Assembly (NCBI RefSeq): GCF_000423305.1
Contig: NZ_AUHS01000033.1
Location: 1-32,896 of the forward strand
Direction of reading: 5' to 3'
DNA from: Legionella moravica DSM 19234
GTDB lineage: Bacteria; Pseudomonadota; Gammaproteobacteria; Legionellales; Legionellaceae
DNA: 32,896 nt
Numbering within the stretch: the stretch's first letter is position 1; every line of letters begins with the position of its first letter. The notes under the pieces were generated by a model. The model was not told the DNA's origin and did no database searches. It saw nothing but the letters and a program-made list of their open reading frames with translations. Position numbers and translations under genes: made by a program. Positions 16,939-26,312 of this stretch are shown here, one piece after another.

Positions 16939-19900
16939 CTAATTTAAAGGCATCATTCTGCTCATGGATTGTTGTTCTTCGACTTCATTCTCTTCATGCT
17001 CAAGCATCAAGGGTGTCGACCCGACATTACTCTGTTCGGGTATCGACACCGGTACAGAAAGGGTCATTAATTGTCTATTATTCTTTTTTTCCTGCAATAA
17101 CTGTTTGGCCAGATAATCTTGTGTAAATCGCAAATATCCAGCTAAAAGACTAAACCGACCCAACTCTGAAGAATTCAAACATGCGCTAATGTAATTAAAA
17201 CAAGCCTCTAATTCCCATACCTTATCTGCTTCTAACCACGCAATAATGTTCTGAAGCAAAGTACATTTCTCAAATTCTTCTGCACTCATTGCATTTTTGC
17301 ATGTTGTAAAAAATTGTAACAAGCATGATGGTTGATTATTTTTAAATTTGCTTTCTCTTTCATCCATGGAATTCCAGGCTTTGATTGCTACTGAATCATT
17401 TTGTGCTAGCTGATCCATGATGTTTTTGATACGAAGACGATTAGTAAAAACCTCGCCAAATTGGGTAACGATATTATCCCAAAACATCATATTTACATTG
17501 TAGAGTTTATTAAGCAATCGGTTTTCAAGAATTAACTGTGCACGGACAGTACGCAAAATCCCTGAAAAAATACTGGTAAAATCAAAATCTGGAGCACTCA
17601 GTTCCAGATCAATATAATTTAATTCCTCTATTGTGGTCCAATGAGGATGACTTTCAAGTGTAGTTATCAATCGTCTTGCCAACTCACGTTCCTGTTCACT
17701 AAACAGATGCCGAATGTTTAAATCACAAAATGCATGAGGAAAAAAATCTGCCAAGTTGACAAAGGGAGTTTTGTTCCACAACTCTACCCCAATGCTATTG
17801 CCCTGGATCATAAGTCGTACAATTTTTCTTGAGGTATCGTCTAATGGATATTGGGCGATAATGTGTTGCCAAAATGTCTCTTTAAGTTCATTAAGCTGAG
17901 ATGCAAACAAAGCATGCTGATTTTCTGTCGTATGAATCTGTTGGCGTTGAAATGTAACCTCGAAATTAGGCTCTGGTTGCTTTCTGATTGCATTCTGCAA
18001 ATCATAATGCAAATCGATTATGCTCCCATTTAATAGATATGCCAGTTTTTCAAGGATTTCTTTACCTGTTTTCGTAGTATTCAAATATTGAATGTCTCGG
18101 AAATCAGTCACTTTTTTCTGAAAAATATTCAGGAGTGATTGATCTTTTTCCGTTAGTTCTTTCAACTGAGCATCTTGAAATGAAAACAAATAACACTTTA
18201 TCCCCGCGACAAGAAAACTGATTAATTCATCATCTCTTTCAAGCAAAAAATTGAGTGCAATATGTCTGGATTCAACAAAAGGGCAGCAAAGCTGGCTTAA
18301 GAGGGATGAATAAGGTTGTTCTCCCACTTTACACAAGTGCTCGATAGTAATTAAATCACATAACTCCGGGTAGTATATCAATAGATTGATTAAATTTTGA
18401 GAATCCAGCCTCCCGTTAGATAACTCGTTGGCCAAGTATAATCCTGGATAAGCTTCGTTGCTTATGCGCTTCATAAACCCATCCCGGTGGGTTCTGCCTG
18501 AGGAACGTTTATCTGTCCGCATTCTTCTATTCTGTTGTGGTGAATGCCTGGTACTCTGAGTTGCAGGAATAGTTTTAACCTGTTGGGTCATCGTATCGGA
18601 GGCTTGAACGGATAACGAGACGGGTTTCACAATCCTGGGTTTGTTTCTGCTACCTCTTTTTTCCCTATAGGAAGGATGCATTTCATCAGTTGTTCTGTCG
18701 GAAAAGAGACCCATGGTACTCACAGAAGCGACACTTCCAGAGCTTGCCGAAGTAGATGAACTCGAAGCAACAGGACCCTGAGTACTTAATATACTGGTGG
18801 CCATCAACCCTGACTTCTGGATAGAAGCAGAACATGGAGTCTTGGCTTGCTTTACAAACTCTTTGAATTCAATCGGAGTTTTCTTTAAGTACTGGATGTA
18901 TATTTTCCTGGCAAGAGCGATTTCATTTTTGCTGATGAGTTTTCTAATTAAATCCAACCATTTCTCTTCAGAATAACTTTGTTTATTGAGTTCTATTTTA
19001 AACTCATCAGCAGATTGCTCTGCAGATTTCATGGCATTGATTACATAACCGAATTTATGTTGATGAGGTTGTATGACTATAATTTGCTGCTGAGCACGCG
19101 TTGCTGCGGTAAAAAATCGATTTAATGGAGGGCCAAACTTAGGATTACCTACTCCATCAGCAGGACGATTTGTGGTAGAACTACTGGCTACATAAGAACG
19201 TTCTGGTTTACTCAGTATTTTATTTGCTTCTTCCAATGCTTTATCTTCAGCCATTCGGAATAAAACAACAACAGGAAATTGTAAGCCTTTGACCTGATCT
19301 ACAGTGTAGATTAAATCCGTCTTGAAAAAAATTCTTGCTTCTTCGATAAACTCAGGCAAAGTAATAATAATTAAATCACTGCTGTGTGTTGCCTCCTGCA
19401 AAGCAGTCTGCACCGCTTCAGGTACTCTATCAAACCAATGAACCGATCCTAAAGTGCTGTTTTGTTCCACAGTCATTGGCAATTTGACGTATTCAAGATT
19501 GTCCGCGCGGCCACCAATTAGTTTCAGACGCAAATCCAATATTCTATCCACCAAAGATTGAGCGTTTGGAAACACTCTGTAGGAGCAGGGTAATTGAATG
19601 TGCTGTGCTTTGATACCAATCCTGTTGCCTAGTCGGTATAAATGCTCGTGGATGAAAGGACCAGATGACTGGCTGTCTTCCAAACTTTGATGAGAATCCC
19701 GGCAAAAATAGATCTGCAAAGCTGGACTTGTTAATCTGGTTATATCCTGAATTTGAGACTTTGAAAAATCCTGACTTTCATCGACAACGACCATGTCGAA
19801 TACTTCATCTGATTTTAAACGATAAAAAGAAAGATCAATGTGATTAGTATGTTTCAAATAGGCGGCATAGTCTTGAAAGGCTTGATATAGCCAGGGACGA

Positions 19901-20919
19901 TGTTCCTTTGTAAATAACGATTGATGTTTTTCACCCAGTCTCTCATAGGCTGACTGTGTGTAATTTTTCTCAGTGCCAAATTGGGTATCAACATAATCCG
20001 AATACGCGGCTGTTGTTCTGAATTCTTGATATACATTCCTTGCATCTAAGACTTCTTGAGGCAGATGATGAGTCTGTTTTTTATGTCTCTTTTGTTTTGA
20101 CTTATTGTGCTTGCTGTTTTGAGTTTTTAACAAGTGTTCTTTTGTATTGCAATAACCGGCATACCATTTGGCAAAATGCTTTTGCCCAACAACTTTTTTA
20201 GACTCCGTAGCGGGATCCGATTCATGCACCAATTGTAAATAGGACTTAAAAACTACTCGGCCAGGAGGACTGTCCAGGGAGGCAGGTAAACTATTATATA
20301 AAACCTCCATATGACTCACTAAAGCAGGAGAAGACGTTAAAAAAAGAATTTTAGTTAATTCTGCCCTTGCATTGGTGATTAATGAAAGTGAGGCGCATGA
20401 TTTTCCAGAGCCAGGTGGCCCTTCAATTACGGCTGGTCCTTTTGCAAATTTGGCGTGCTTTTGCGAACTGTTTAAAACAATAAATTCCTGATCATAGTAC
20501 TCAACCGGGGTATACCGTCGCTTTTCCGTTAAATTAATATCCAAAGAGATTGGAAACTCATCGATGTCCATAAACTCTTCTTCAAAATCAACTATCGCTA
20601 CCAAATCATTGTGATTCTTTTCTAAAAATTGATTTAACGTTGCTGGATTATTTAAAAATTTTGATTTTTTATAATCATGATTAGGAAGCTCTTCCAGAAA
20701 AATCAGACATTTCTTTTGATTGATAACCCGAGATGTAAATAATAATCGACCACTGTAGCTGGTACTAAGGCTAAAGACTCTATGATGACGCATTTTTTTC
20801 AGCGATAAACCAGCCCCCTGGAGTTCGCCATTTTTTAATTGATTAATAACCTCTACATATTTATCGGCGATGGCTTCATCAATGATAAGACCATCCCAAT
20901 AAAAAATTTCGGTAGTCAT
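16939..20919 (-). CDS. Giant RelE-like domain / SF1 helicase fusion, paralog C
   Basis: 1326 residues from the ATG at 20919. A longer reading starts at a TTG at 20934, but the ATG matches the start of paralog A (both continue E-I-[YF]-YWDGLIIDE). The layout is the same as A: RelE-like domain at about 1-100 (VFSLSTSYSGRLLFT, KKCLIFLEEL, NHDYKKS), Walker A EGPPGSGKS (about 165-173), DESQ (about 379-382, Ser replacing Ala), YTVDQVKGLQFPVVVLFR, and motif VI FFTAATRAQQQIIVIQP. A Ser/Arg-rich linker covers about 705-810, then a C-terminal helical region clearly homologous to A. By eye more than half of the residues in the first 690 agree with A. It lies 173 nt behind murE in the same direction, where murF would usually follow in a dcw cluster. 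Confidence 0.85.
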   Translation of the reverse strand: MTTEIFYWDGLIIDEAIADKYVEVINQLKNGELQGAGLSLKKMRHHRVFSLSTSYSGRLLFTSRVINQKKCLIFLEELPNHDYKKSKFLNNPATLNQFLEKNHNDLVAIVDFEEEFMDIDEFPISLDINLTEKRRYTPVEYYDQEFIVLNSSQKHAKFAKGPAVIEGPPGSGKSCASLSLITNARAELTKILFLTSSPALVSHMEVLYNSLPASLDSPPGRVVFKSYLQLVHESDPATESKKVVGQKHFAKWYAGYCNTKEHLLKTQNSKHNKSKQKRHKKQTHHLPQEVLDARNVYQEFRTTAAYSDYVDTQFGTEKNYTQSAYERLGEKHQSLFTKEHRPWLYQAFQDYAAYLKHTNHIDLSFYRLKSDEVFDMVVVDESQDFSKSQIQDITRLTSPALQIYFCRDSHQSLEDSQSSGPFIHEHLYRLGNRIGIKAQHIQLPCSYRVFPNAQSLVDRILDLRLKLIGGRADNLEYVKLPMTVEQNSTLGSVHWFDRVPEAVQTALQEATHSSDLIIITLPEFIEEARIFFKTDLIYTVDQVKGLQFPVVVLFRMAEDKALEEANKILSKPERSYVASSSTTNRPADGVGNPKFGPPLNRFFTAATRAQQQIIVIQPHQHKFGYVINAMKSAEQSADEFKIELNKQSYSEEKWLDLIRKLISKNEIALARKIYIQYLKKTPIEFKEFVKQAKTPCSASIQKSGLMATSILSTQGPVASSSSTSASSGSVASVSTMGLFSDRTTDEMHPSYREKRGSRNKPRIVKPVSLSVQASDTMTQQVKTIPATQSTRHSPQQNRRMRTDKRSSGRTHRDGFMKRISNEAYPGLYLANELSNGRLDSQNLINLLIYYPELCDLITIEHLCKVGEQPYSSLLSQLCCPFVESRHIALNFLLERDDELISFLVAGIKCYLFSFQDAQLKELTEKDQSLLNIFQKKVTDFRDIQYLNTTKTGKEILEKLAYLLNGSIIDLHYDLQNAIRKQPEPNFEVTFQRQQIHTTENQHALFASQLNELKETFWQHIIAQYPLDDTSRKIVRLMIQGNSIGVELWNKTPFVNLADFFPHAFCDLNIRHLFSEQERELARRLITTLESHPHWTTIEELNYIDLELSAPDFDFTSIFSGILRTVRAQLILENRLLNKLYNVNMMFWDNIVTQFGEVFTNRLRIKNIMDQLAQNDSVAIKAWNSMDERESKFKNNQPSCLLQFFTTCKNAMSAEEFEKCTLLQNIIAWLEADKVWELEACFNYISACLNSSELGRFSLLAGYLRFTQDYLAKQLLQEKKNNRQLMTLSVPVSIPEQSNVGSTPLMLEHEENEVEEQQSMSRMMPLN

Positions 20920-21092
20920 CAGCTGGATACTCAAAAATTCACGGATGACTAAAATACGGTATCAATATTAAGCGATACTTAAGCGAGGGACTTAATTTTC
21001 AATACCGACTATATAAAATCCTAATCAAGTGCCTATAAAATGGCCATATACTCAGACAATCAGATTGATGGTCTATAGAAGTATCCAGGAAA

Positions 21093-22544
21093 CTATTCCT
21101 TAATCAATCGCCTGACGACTTCCTGATCGGAAAATACCCGTTTTTCTGAACCTATTTGTTGATAGGCTTCATGGCCTTTGCCAGCAATAAGAATGATATC
21201 GTCCTTTTCTGCGCCCTGTAATGCATGTGCAATGGCTTCTTCACGGTTAATTAATTTGATAACCGAAGCAGACGATGGAATTCCCTGTGCAACCTCTTCA
21301 ATGATTACAGATGGATCTTCACTTCTGGGATTGTCACTGGTAATAACAATTTTATCCGCATAACGACTGGCCGCTTTTCCCATAACGGGTCGTTTTGATT
21401 TATCCCTGTCTCCCCCACAACCAAATATGACCCAAAGCCGCCCTTTTTTTAATTGATTTAACGTCGTGAGTACGTTTTCCAGAGCATCAGGAGTATGGGC
21501 ATAATCCACTAGAACGTACGGAGAATTTGCCACAATTTCCATACGTCCAGGTGCCGCGTTTAACCGAGACATAACTTGGGCGACGTTGCCTGCTGCGTAA
21601 CCGCTTGCCATTAAACTGCTAAACACAGCCAAACTGTTATAAATATTAAACTGTCCGAGAGCATTAATATTCAATTCATGCATTCCCCAGGGAGAATGCA
21701 CTTCAATTGCTGTTCCATTCAAATCACTATGCCATTTCACTGCTTTGACATCACAAGAAGAACCCATGCCGTAGGTAATTTTTTTAACATGCGGCATGAT
21801 GGAACGGCTCATTAAATGCTGGTACTCATCATCTTGATTTATGATAGCCCATTGCAACTCTTCTCTGGCAAACAGCATAGCCTTTGCTTCGCCATATGCC
21901 TGCATGGTGTGATGATAATCCAAATGATCCAGGGTCAAATTGGTAAACAATGCCTGATTAAAATCAATACTATCAACACGATGCTGACTTAAAGCATGGG
22001 ATGATACTTCCATAGACACTTGCTTTATTCCCTGTTGTTGATATTGGAATAATAATTTTTGCAAGCACAAGGCATCCGGCGTGGTATTGTCCAAGGGTTT
22101 GAGCTCGTGCACCGTTCCTTGACCTATAGTGCCAATATAAGCTGATTTTTGCCCAAGCAATTCATGTGCTTGAGCCAATTGATAGGCAATTGTCGTTTTA
22201 CCATTAGTGCCAGTAACTCCAGTAACGGTTAATGATTTACCAGGTTCCTGATAAAATCGTTTGGCAATCGGTGCTAATTGAGCCGCTAAATGAGGTACAG
22301 GCACACAAGGCACTGATACAGGCAATTTAAAGGTAGCGGGCAGATTATCTGGATCATAGACTACGGCAACGGCTCCTGACTGAACTGCTTTATCAATATA
22401 CAGACGACCATCCGACGCGGCTCCAGGATATGCAATGAACAAGTCCCCTTTCTGAATTAATCGGCTGTCATTCTTAATATCATTCAGTTCACAGTTGCTT
22501 ATTTCCTGCTGCATCCAGGGTTTTAATAATTGATTAAGTTCCAT
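21093..22544 (-). CDS. murE: UDP-N-acetylmuramoyl-L-alanyl-D-glutamate--2,6-diaminopimelate ligase
   Basis: 483 residues from the ATG at 22544. This start is preceded by GAGG at good spacing and gives MELNQLLKPW, as in other MurE proteins. An ATG five codons earlier (22559) has no ribosome-binding site. MurE adds meso-diaminopimelate to UDP-MurNAc-L-Ala-D-Glu in the cytoplasm. The ATP loop GVTGTNGKTT is at about 109-118, NTTPDALCLQ binds the UDP-muramyl substrate, and DNPRSEDP at about 402 is the signature for diaminopimelate rather than lysine. It is the last dcw gene here: 130 nt behind ftsI and followed by paralog C instead of murF. Confidence 0.96.
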   Translation of the reverse strand: MELNQLLKPWMQQEISNCELNDIKNDSRLIQKGDLFIAYPGAASDGRLYIDKAVQSGAVAVVYDPDNLPATFKLPVSVPCVPVPHLAAQLAPIAKRFYQEPGKSLTVTGVTGTNGKTTIAYQLAQAHELLGQKSAYIGTIGQGTVHELKPLDNTTPDALCLQKLLFQYQQQGIKQVSMEVSSHALSQHRVDSIDFNQALFTNLTLDHLDYHHTMQAYGEAKAMLFAREELQWAIINQDDEYQHLMSRSIMPHVKKITYGMGSSCDVKAVKWHSDLNGTAIEVHSPWGMHELNINALGQFNIYNSLAVFSSLMASGYAAGNVAQVMSRLNAAPGRMEIVANSPYVLVDYAHTPDALENVLTTLNQLKKGRLWVIFGCGGDRDKSKRPVMGKAASRYADKIVITSDNPRSEDPSVIIEEVAQGIPSSASVIKLINREEAIAHALQGAEKDDIILIAGKGHEAYQQIGSEKRVFSDQEVVRRLIKE

Positions 22545-22673
22545 GAGCCTACGCCTCATTCTGATAAATAGTCAAATTTAGAATAACCTGAGCATAAGGA
22601 AATCCTCTACAATGATCCCGTACAAACGGCTCAAGCTGCCCAAACATCGTTTCGCGTGAACAGACAGCCTACA

Positions 22674-24338
22674 TTATCCAACCGGATCATCAGTAGGCAC
22701 ATTAAATAAACGCAATGCCCCGGACATCACTTTAGCAAACAACGGAGCTGCGACTGCTGCGGCATAATAGCCCTTTCTTGTCGGCTCATGAATAATAACC
22801 ACCACAACAAATTTGGGCTTGGATACAGGAGCTATACCCATAAAACTGGCTGTATATTTTCTGTCTTTATAACCATTTTTTCCGGCAATACGAGCGGTTC
22901 CGGTTTTTCCTGCAACCCTGTAACCTGGTACCCGTGCACTCTTTCCTGTACCACCTGTACCTAAAACAGCCTCCATCATGAGAAGCACTTGCTCAGCGGT
23001 CTTAGGCTTTATCACCTGCACTCCGGGTGTTGGTGTATCATTATGTATTAAAGTAACGGGAATTAATTGTCCCTTGTTAGCAAAGATTAAACTTGCTTTC
23101 GCTAGCTGAAGAGCAGTAACAGAAAGACCATATCCAAAACCCAGGGTTGCCAAAACAAAGGGATTGGCGTCTTTGGCTTTTACGATTGAACCTTCACTTT
23201 CACCAGGATAAGCACTTTCAGTTCTTTGCCCAAATCCACTGCGTTGTAATAATCCAATCAATTGCTCCGGGGGACTGGCCAATACCATTTTAGTCACCCC
23301 GACATTACTGGAGTGTTGCAATACTCCGGTTACATCCAATACACCATAATTATGAATATCACGAACGGTACGCCCATGCACACTCATCCAGCTTGGATTG
23401 GTATCAATAATAGTATCAGGTGTAAAAAGCCCAGTTTCCAGTGCGCTGGCGATACTGAACGGCTTAATTACCGAGCCTGGCTCAAAAGTATCGGTTAAGG
23501 CTCTGTTTCTGTAAGTGTCCTTATCATAACGGCCACGAGAGTTAGGATTATAGGATGGGACATTAGCCATAGCCAAAATTTCACCATTTTCAGTATCGAG
23601 TACCACTACAGAACCCGATTTGGCTGCAAATTCCTCAACGGTTTTGTGCAATTCACTGTATGCCAGATATTGTAATCGTCTATCAATACTCAAGGATAAT
23701 TCATGACCAGGGCGCGGTTCTTTTAACACCCCTAACTCTTCTATGACACGACCCAGGCGATCTTTAATAACTCTTTTCTTGCCTACAATGCCCATCAACC
23801 AATCCTGATAAGCCAGCTCTATACCCTCCAGTCCCTGATCATCAACATTAGTAAATCCTAATAACTGGGACATACTATCGGAATCTGGATAATAGCGTTT
23901 AAATTCCTTTTGGAAGTTAACGCCCGGAATTTTTAGCGCTTCAATTTTTTTTGAAAGAGGAGGCGGTAATTGCCTCTGTAAATAGAGAAACTCTCGATTT
24001 TGAGCATCGACCACTTTTCTGCTTAAGGCTTTAGGACTAAAATTCAAGTATTTTGCCAACTGCATGAACTGCTCTTTGTCAGGAGAAAATTCTTTAGGAT
24101 TCACCCATACAGATTCAACCGGTGTGCTAACTGCAAGAGGAGTACCGTTTCTGTCGGTAATCATTCCTCGATACGCGGGTATATCAACTACCCTCAAACT
24201 TCGGGCATTACCCTGTCCTTGTAAAAATTGCCTGTGTAAAACAGTCAGATCGACCATTCGCCAAATCAAGATAAGCAGGAGTATGGAAAAAAAAACAGCA
24301 ACAGTAATCAGTCGAGCTAAATGATGTGTTTTTTTCAT
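22674..24338 (-). CDS. ftsI: Peptidoglycan D,D-transpeptidase FtsI (penicillin-binding protein 3)
   Basis: 554 residues. A short cytoplasmic N-terminus and one membrane helix (about 9-29) anchor a periplasmic class-B penicillin-binding protein that cross-links septal peptidoglycan together with FtsW. The pedestal motif RGMITDRNGTPLAVS is at about 57-71. The transpeptidase motifs are complete: S289-x-x-K292 (GSVIKPF), S343-S-N345 (HSSNVG) and K478-T-G (AGKTGTAR). Length and layout match E. coli FtsI (588) minus a C-terminal tail. The 167-nt spacing to ftsL is long for this cluster and contains an imperfect hairpin. Confidence 0.97.
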   Translation of the reverse strand: MKKTHHLARLITVAVFFSILLLILIWRMVDLTVLHRQFLQGQGNARSLRVVDIPAYRGMITDRNGTPLAVSTPVESVWVNPKEFSPDKEQFMQLAKYLNFSPKALSRKVVDAQNREFLYLQRQLPPPLSKKIEALKIPGVNFQKEFKRYYPDSDSMSQLLGFTNVDDQGLEGIELAYQDWLMGIVGKKRVIKDRLGRVIEELGVLKEPRPGHELSLSIDRRLQYLAYSELHKTVEEFAAKSGSVVVLDTENGEILAMANVPSYNPNSRGRYDKDTYRNRALTDTFEPGSVIKPFSIASALETGLFTPDTIIDTNPSWMSVHGRTVRDIHNYGVLDVTGVLQHSSNVGVTKMVLASPPEQLIGLLQRSGFGQRTESAYPGESEGSIVKAKDANPFVLATLGFGYGLSVTALQLAKASLIFANKGQLIPVTLIHNDTPTPGVQVIKPKTAEQVLLMMEAVLGTGGTGKSARVPGYRVAGKTGTARIAGKNGYKDRKYTASFMGIAPVSKPKFVVVVIIHEPTRKGYYAAAVAAPLFAKVMSGALRLFNVPTDDPVG

Positions 24339-24412
24339 AAGTGACTACTCAAAAAAAGTATTTTGAAGCACAAATACATCCATATTGCGCGTGTTGTTAT
24401 TGAGTAGGGAGT

Positions 24413-24471
24413 GTACATGAAGCCTTAAAATATTTCGAGGTGATTTTTCTCTTAATCTTAAGCTCATGTAC
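24413..24471. repeat. Imperfect inverted repeat between ftsL and ftsI
   Basis: Arms 24413-24428 (GTACATGAAGCCTTAA) and 24458-24471 (TTAAGCTCATGTAC) pair with two unpaired bases around a 29-nt loop. It lies in the 167-nt gap between the ftsL stop and the ftsI start. There is no T-run after the stem on the minus strand, so it is not an obvious terminator. It could stabilise or attenuate the operon transcript, or be a small dispersed palindrome. Confidence 0.4.
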
Positions 24472-24505
24472 GTACTCAGCTCTTCTTCACCATGAAGTGC
24501 GGTGT

Positions 24506-24844
24506 TCATTGCGCATGTAAAAAATAGGTGTTTTTGGGGTTTGGCAGAGTCATGCCCAGTTTTTCTATTGCCAACTCTTCAACTCGAGCAGGAGTTGCCA
24601 GACTGGCTTGCTCTAACAACAACTGCCCCCATTGTAATTGGAAAAAATGAGTTTGTTGTTCTTCCTGTTCTACCTGACTGAGCGTTGACCTATACGAGTT
24701 CGTACTATAAATCACTGCCAAGGCACTCACTAACACGGCAGCTAACAATACCATCAGCATATATATTGATTTAGACATGTGAATATCTGCCCATTGACCA
24801 TTGAATAAATTACCTTGATTTATTACTTTAGCTGCAGCATTCAT
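24506..24844 (-). CDS. ftsL: Cell division protein FtsL
   Basis: 112 residues, typical for FtsL (about 100-121). A cytoplasmic N-terminus of about 24 residues, one membrane helix (about 28-48, [20 protein letters not shown]) and a periplasmic coiled coil rich in Gln/Glu (about 50-90) are visible. A conserved end follows: [20 protein letters not shown], the FtsL family tail. FtsL forms the FtsQLB complex that activates septal wall synthesis. Its ATG overlaps the rsmH stop (ATGA, 24841-24844), so translation is coupled. Confidence 0.93.
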   Translation of the reverse strand: MNAAAKVINQGNLFNGQWADIHMSKSIYMLMVLLAAVLVSALAVIYSTNSYRSTLSQVEQEEQQTHFFQLQWGQLLLEQASLATPARVEELAIEKLGMTLPNPKNTYFLHAQ

Positions 24845-25767
24845 GCTAGTTTCTCCCCTATCCTAAGCACCGCACTTCTTGATCTGATATTGTCTTTTAA
24901 TTCATTTTCTTGTGGCATTATGGCTTTACCTACGCGTTTAAATCCTGTCTTAAGTTGCTCGTATTTTACAGGTACTTCAGGCGGAGGCCTGTGCCCCTGT
25001 TCTTTATCTCTCATAAACTGCTTTACTATACGGTCCTCAAGCGAGTGGAAGCTGATCACAGCCAATCGCCCGCCGGGAGCCAGAACATCCAGACACTGTT
25101 CCAGACAACTGATCAGATCGTCCAGCTCCTGGTTTACATGAATACGAATCGCTTGAAATACTCGAGTCGCAGGATGCTTGTGCTTTTCCCATTTTGGATT
25201 TGCTTCTTTTACTATCTCTGCCAATTGCAAAGTCGTTGTAATAGGTTTAATTTTTCTCGCCTCAAGAATTGCCCGGGCAATTCTTCCTGCAAAACGTTCT
25301 TCTCCATACAACCTGAAGATTGAAGCCATCTCATCAACTTCAGCTTCATTAACAAATTTAGCCGCGCTTACTGCTTGAGTGATGTCCATACGCATGTCTA
25401 ATGGACCTTGTTGCATAAAACTGAATCCTCGCTCAGGATTATCGAGCTGTGGAGAAGACACCCCCAAATCAAGCAATATGCCATTAACTGAGCCAAGCAC
25501 TCCAGCTTCTGCGGCAAAATCCTTGATTCTTGCAAATGACCCGTGAAAGATATGAAAGCGTTTGTCCAAACCAAAATGATCTTTTGCATATTGAATTGCA
25601 TCGGGATCTTTATCTATGGCAAACAACCTTCCCTTATCATTTAAATGATTTAATAATTCCTGACTATGCCCCCCACGACCAAATGTTCCATCAAAATAGA
25701 TTCCGTCAGCTTTAATAGCCAGACCGTTGATGGATTCGTGTAGTAATACTGATTGATGCGCTGCCAT
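24841..25767 (-). CDS. rsmH: 16S rRNA (cytosine-1402-N4)-methyltransferase
   Basis: 308 residues, normal for RsmH (formerly MraW). It methylates N4 of C1402 in 16S rRNA at the ribosomal P site using S-adenosylmethionine. The start [13 protein letters not shown], the SAM-binding loop [14 protein letters not shown] (about 25-38), [20 protein letters not shown] (about 98-117), and the late motif [20 protein letters not shown] (about 253-272) are all diagnostic. It lies 11 nt behind mraZ and overlaps ftsL. Confidence 0.97.
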   Translation of the reverse strand: MAAHQSVLLHESINGLAIKADGIYFDGTFGRGGHSQELLNHLNDKGRLFAIDKDPDAIQYAKDHFGLDKRFHIFHGSFARIKDFAAEAGVLGSVNGILLDLGVSSPQLDNPERGFSFMQQGPLDMRMDITQAVSAAKFVNEAEVDEMASIFRLYGEERFAGRIARAILEARKIKPITTTLQLAEIVKEANPKWEKHKHPATRVFQAIRIHVNQELDDLISCLEQCLDVLAPGGRLAVISFHSLEDRIVKQFMRDKEQGHRPPPEVPVKYEQLKTGFKRVGKAIMPQENELKDNIRSRSAVLRIGEKLA

Positions 25768-25778
25768 TTAGGTTTCCA

Positions 25779-26237
25779 TTACAAAGAAAACGTTTTCATT
25801 TCATCAGGTAATCCATCGGTTCCGGAGGCTTCATCAGCCAACCATTGTTCGCGTTTGGAATCCCAAAGTTCTTTATTCCATACTTCAAATTTATTACCCT
25901 GGCCTATCATCACTACGTCTTTTTCCAATTTTGCATAATTTCTCAACACTGTAGGCAACAGCACACGGCCATTAGCATCGACTTCAACATCAGTAGCATG
26001 ACCAATTAGCAAACGCTGTATCCTTCGAGCAGCTGCATTAAAACTTGGTAGTTTTTGCAAATTATCTTCAATCACCTGCCATTGAGCCGCAGTGTAAAGA
26101 AGCAAACACGTTTCTTCAGTATCAATAGTCACCACCAAAGGAATTTTGTCCTCTGCACCCAAAGCACTTCGGTAACGAGTTGGGATGGCCAACCGTCCTT
26201 TAGTGTCTATGGTGATGCTATTTATTCCACGAAACAT
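25779..26237 (-). CDS. mraZ: Transcriptional regulator MraZ
   Basis: 152 residues, the usual length. MraZ contains two AbrB-like half domains, both visible by the D-x-x-G-R motif: DTKGRLAIPTRYR at about 11-23 and DANGRVLLPTVLR at about 84-96. It binds repeated GTGG/TGGG boxes upstream of its own gene and controls the dcw cluster. It starts FRGINSITID, as in its relatives. First gene of the mraZ-rsmH-ftsL-ftsI-murE block; a promoter and candidate boxes lie directly upstream. Confidence 0.96.
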   Translation of the reverse strand: MFRGINSITIDTKGRLAIPTRYRSALGAEDKIPLVVTIDTEETCLLLYTAAQWQVIEDNLQKLPSFNAAARRIQRLLIGHATDVEVDANGRVLLPTVLRNYAKLEKDVVMIGQGNKFEVWNKELWDSKREQWLADEASGTDGLPDEMKTFSL

Positions 26238-26269
26238 GATTTAGTCCCAGGTGGTGGAATACAACTACT

Positions 26270-26304
26270 CCACATTTTTCCACTTTTTTATTATTTTACC
26301 CCAC
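26270..26304 (-). promoter_or_regulatory. Candidate MraZ operator boxes
   Basis: On the minus strand GTGGGG, GTGGAA and GTGGAG begin at 26304, 26283 and 26273, i.e. 21 and 10 nt apart, close to two turns and one turn of the helix. MraZ is known to bind direct repeats of this type with a 10-nt period. They fall just after the predicted transcription start of the mra promoter, where a bound protein would block RNA polymerase. The role is inferred from position and spacing. Confidence 0.5.
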
Positions 26305-26312
26305 TTTTATAC

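Noticed and set aside
24910..25323. 137-codon plus-strand frame opposite rsmH
   Set aside because: Antisense to the conserved methyltransferase gene and without protein features.
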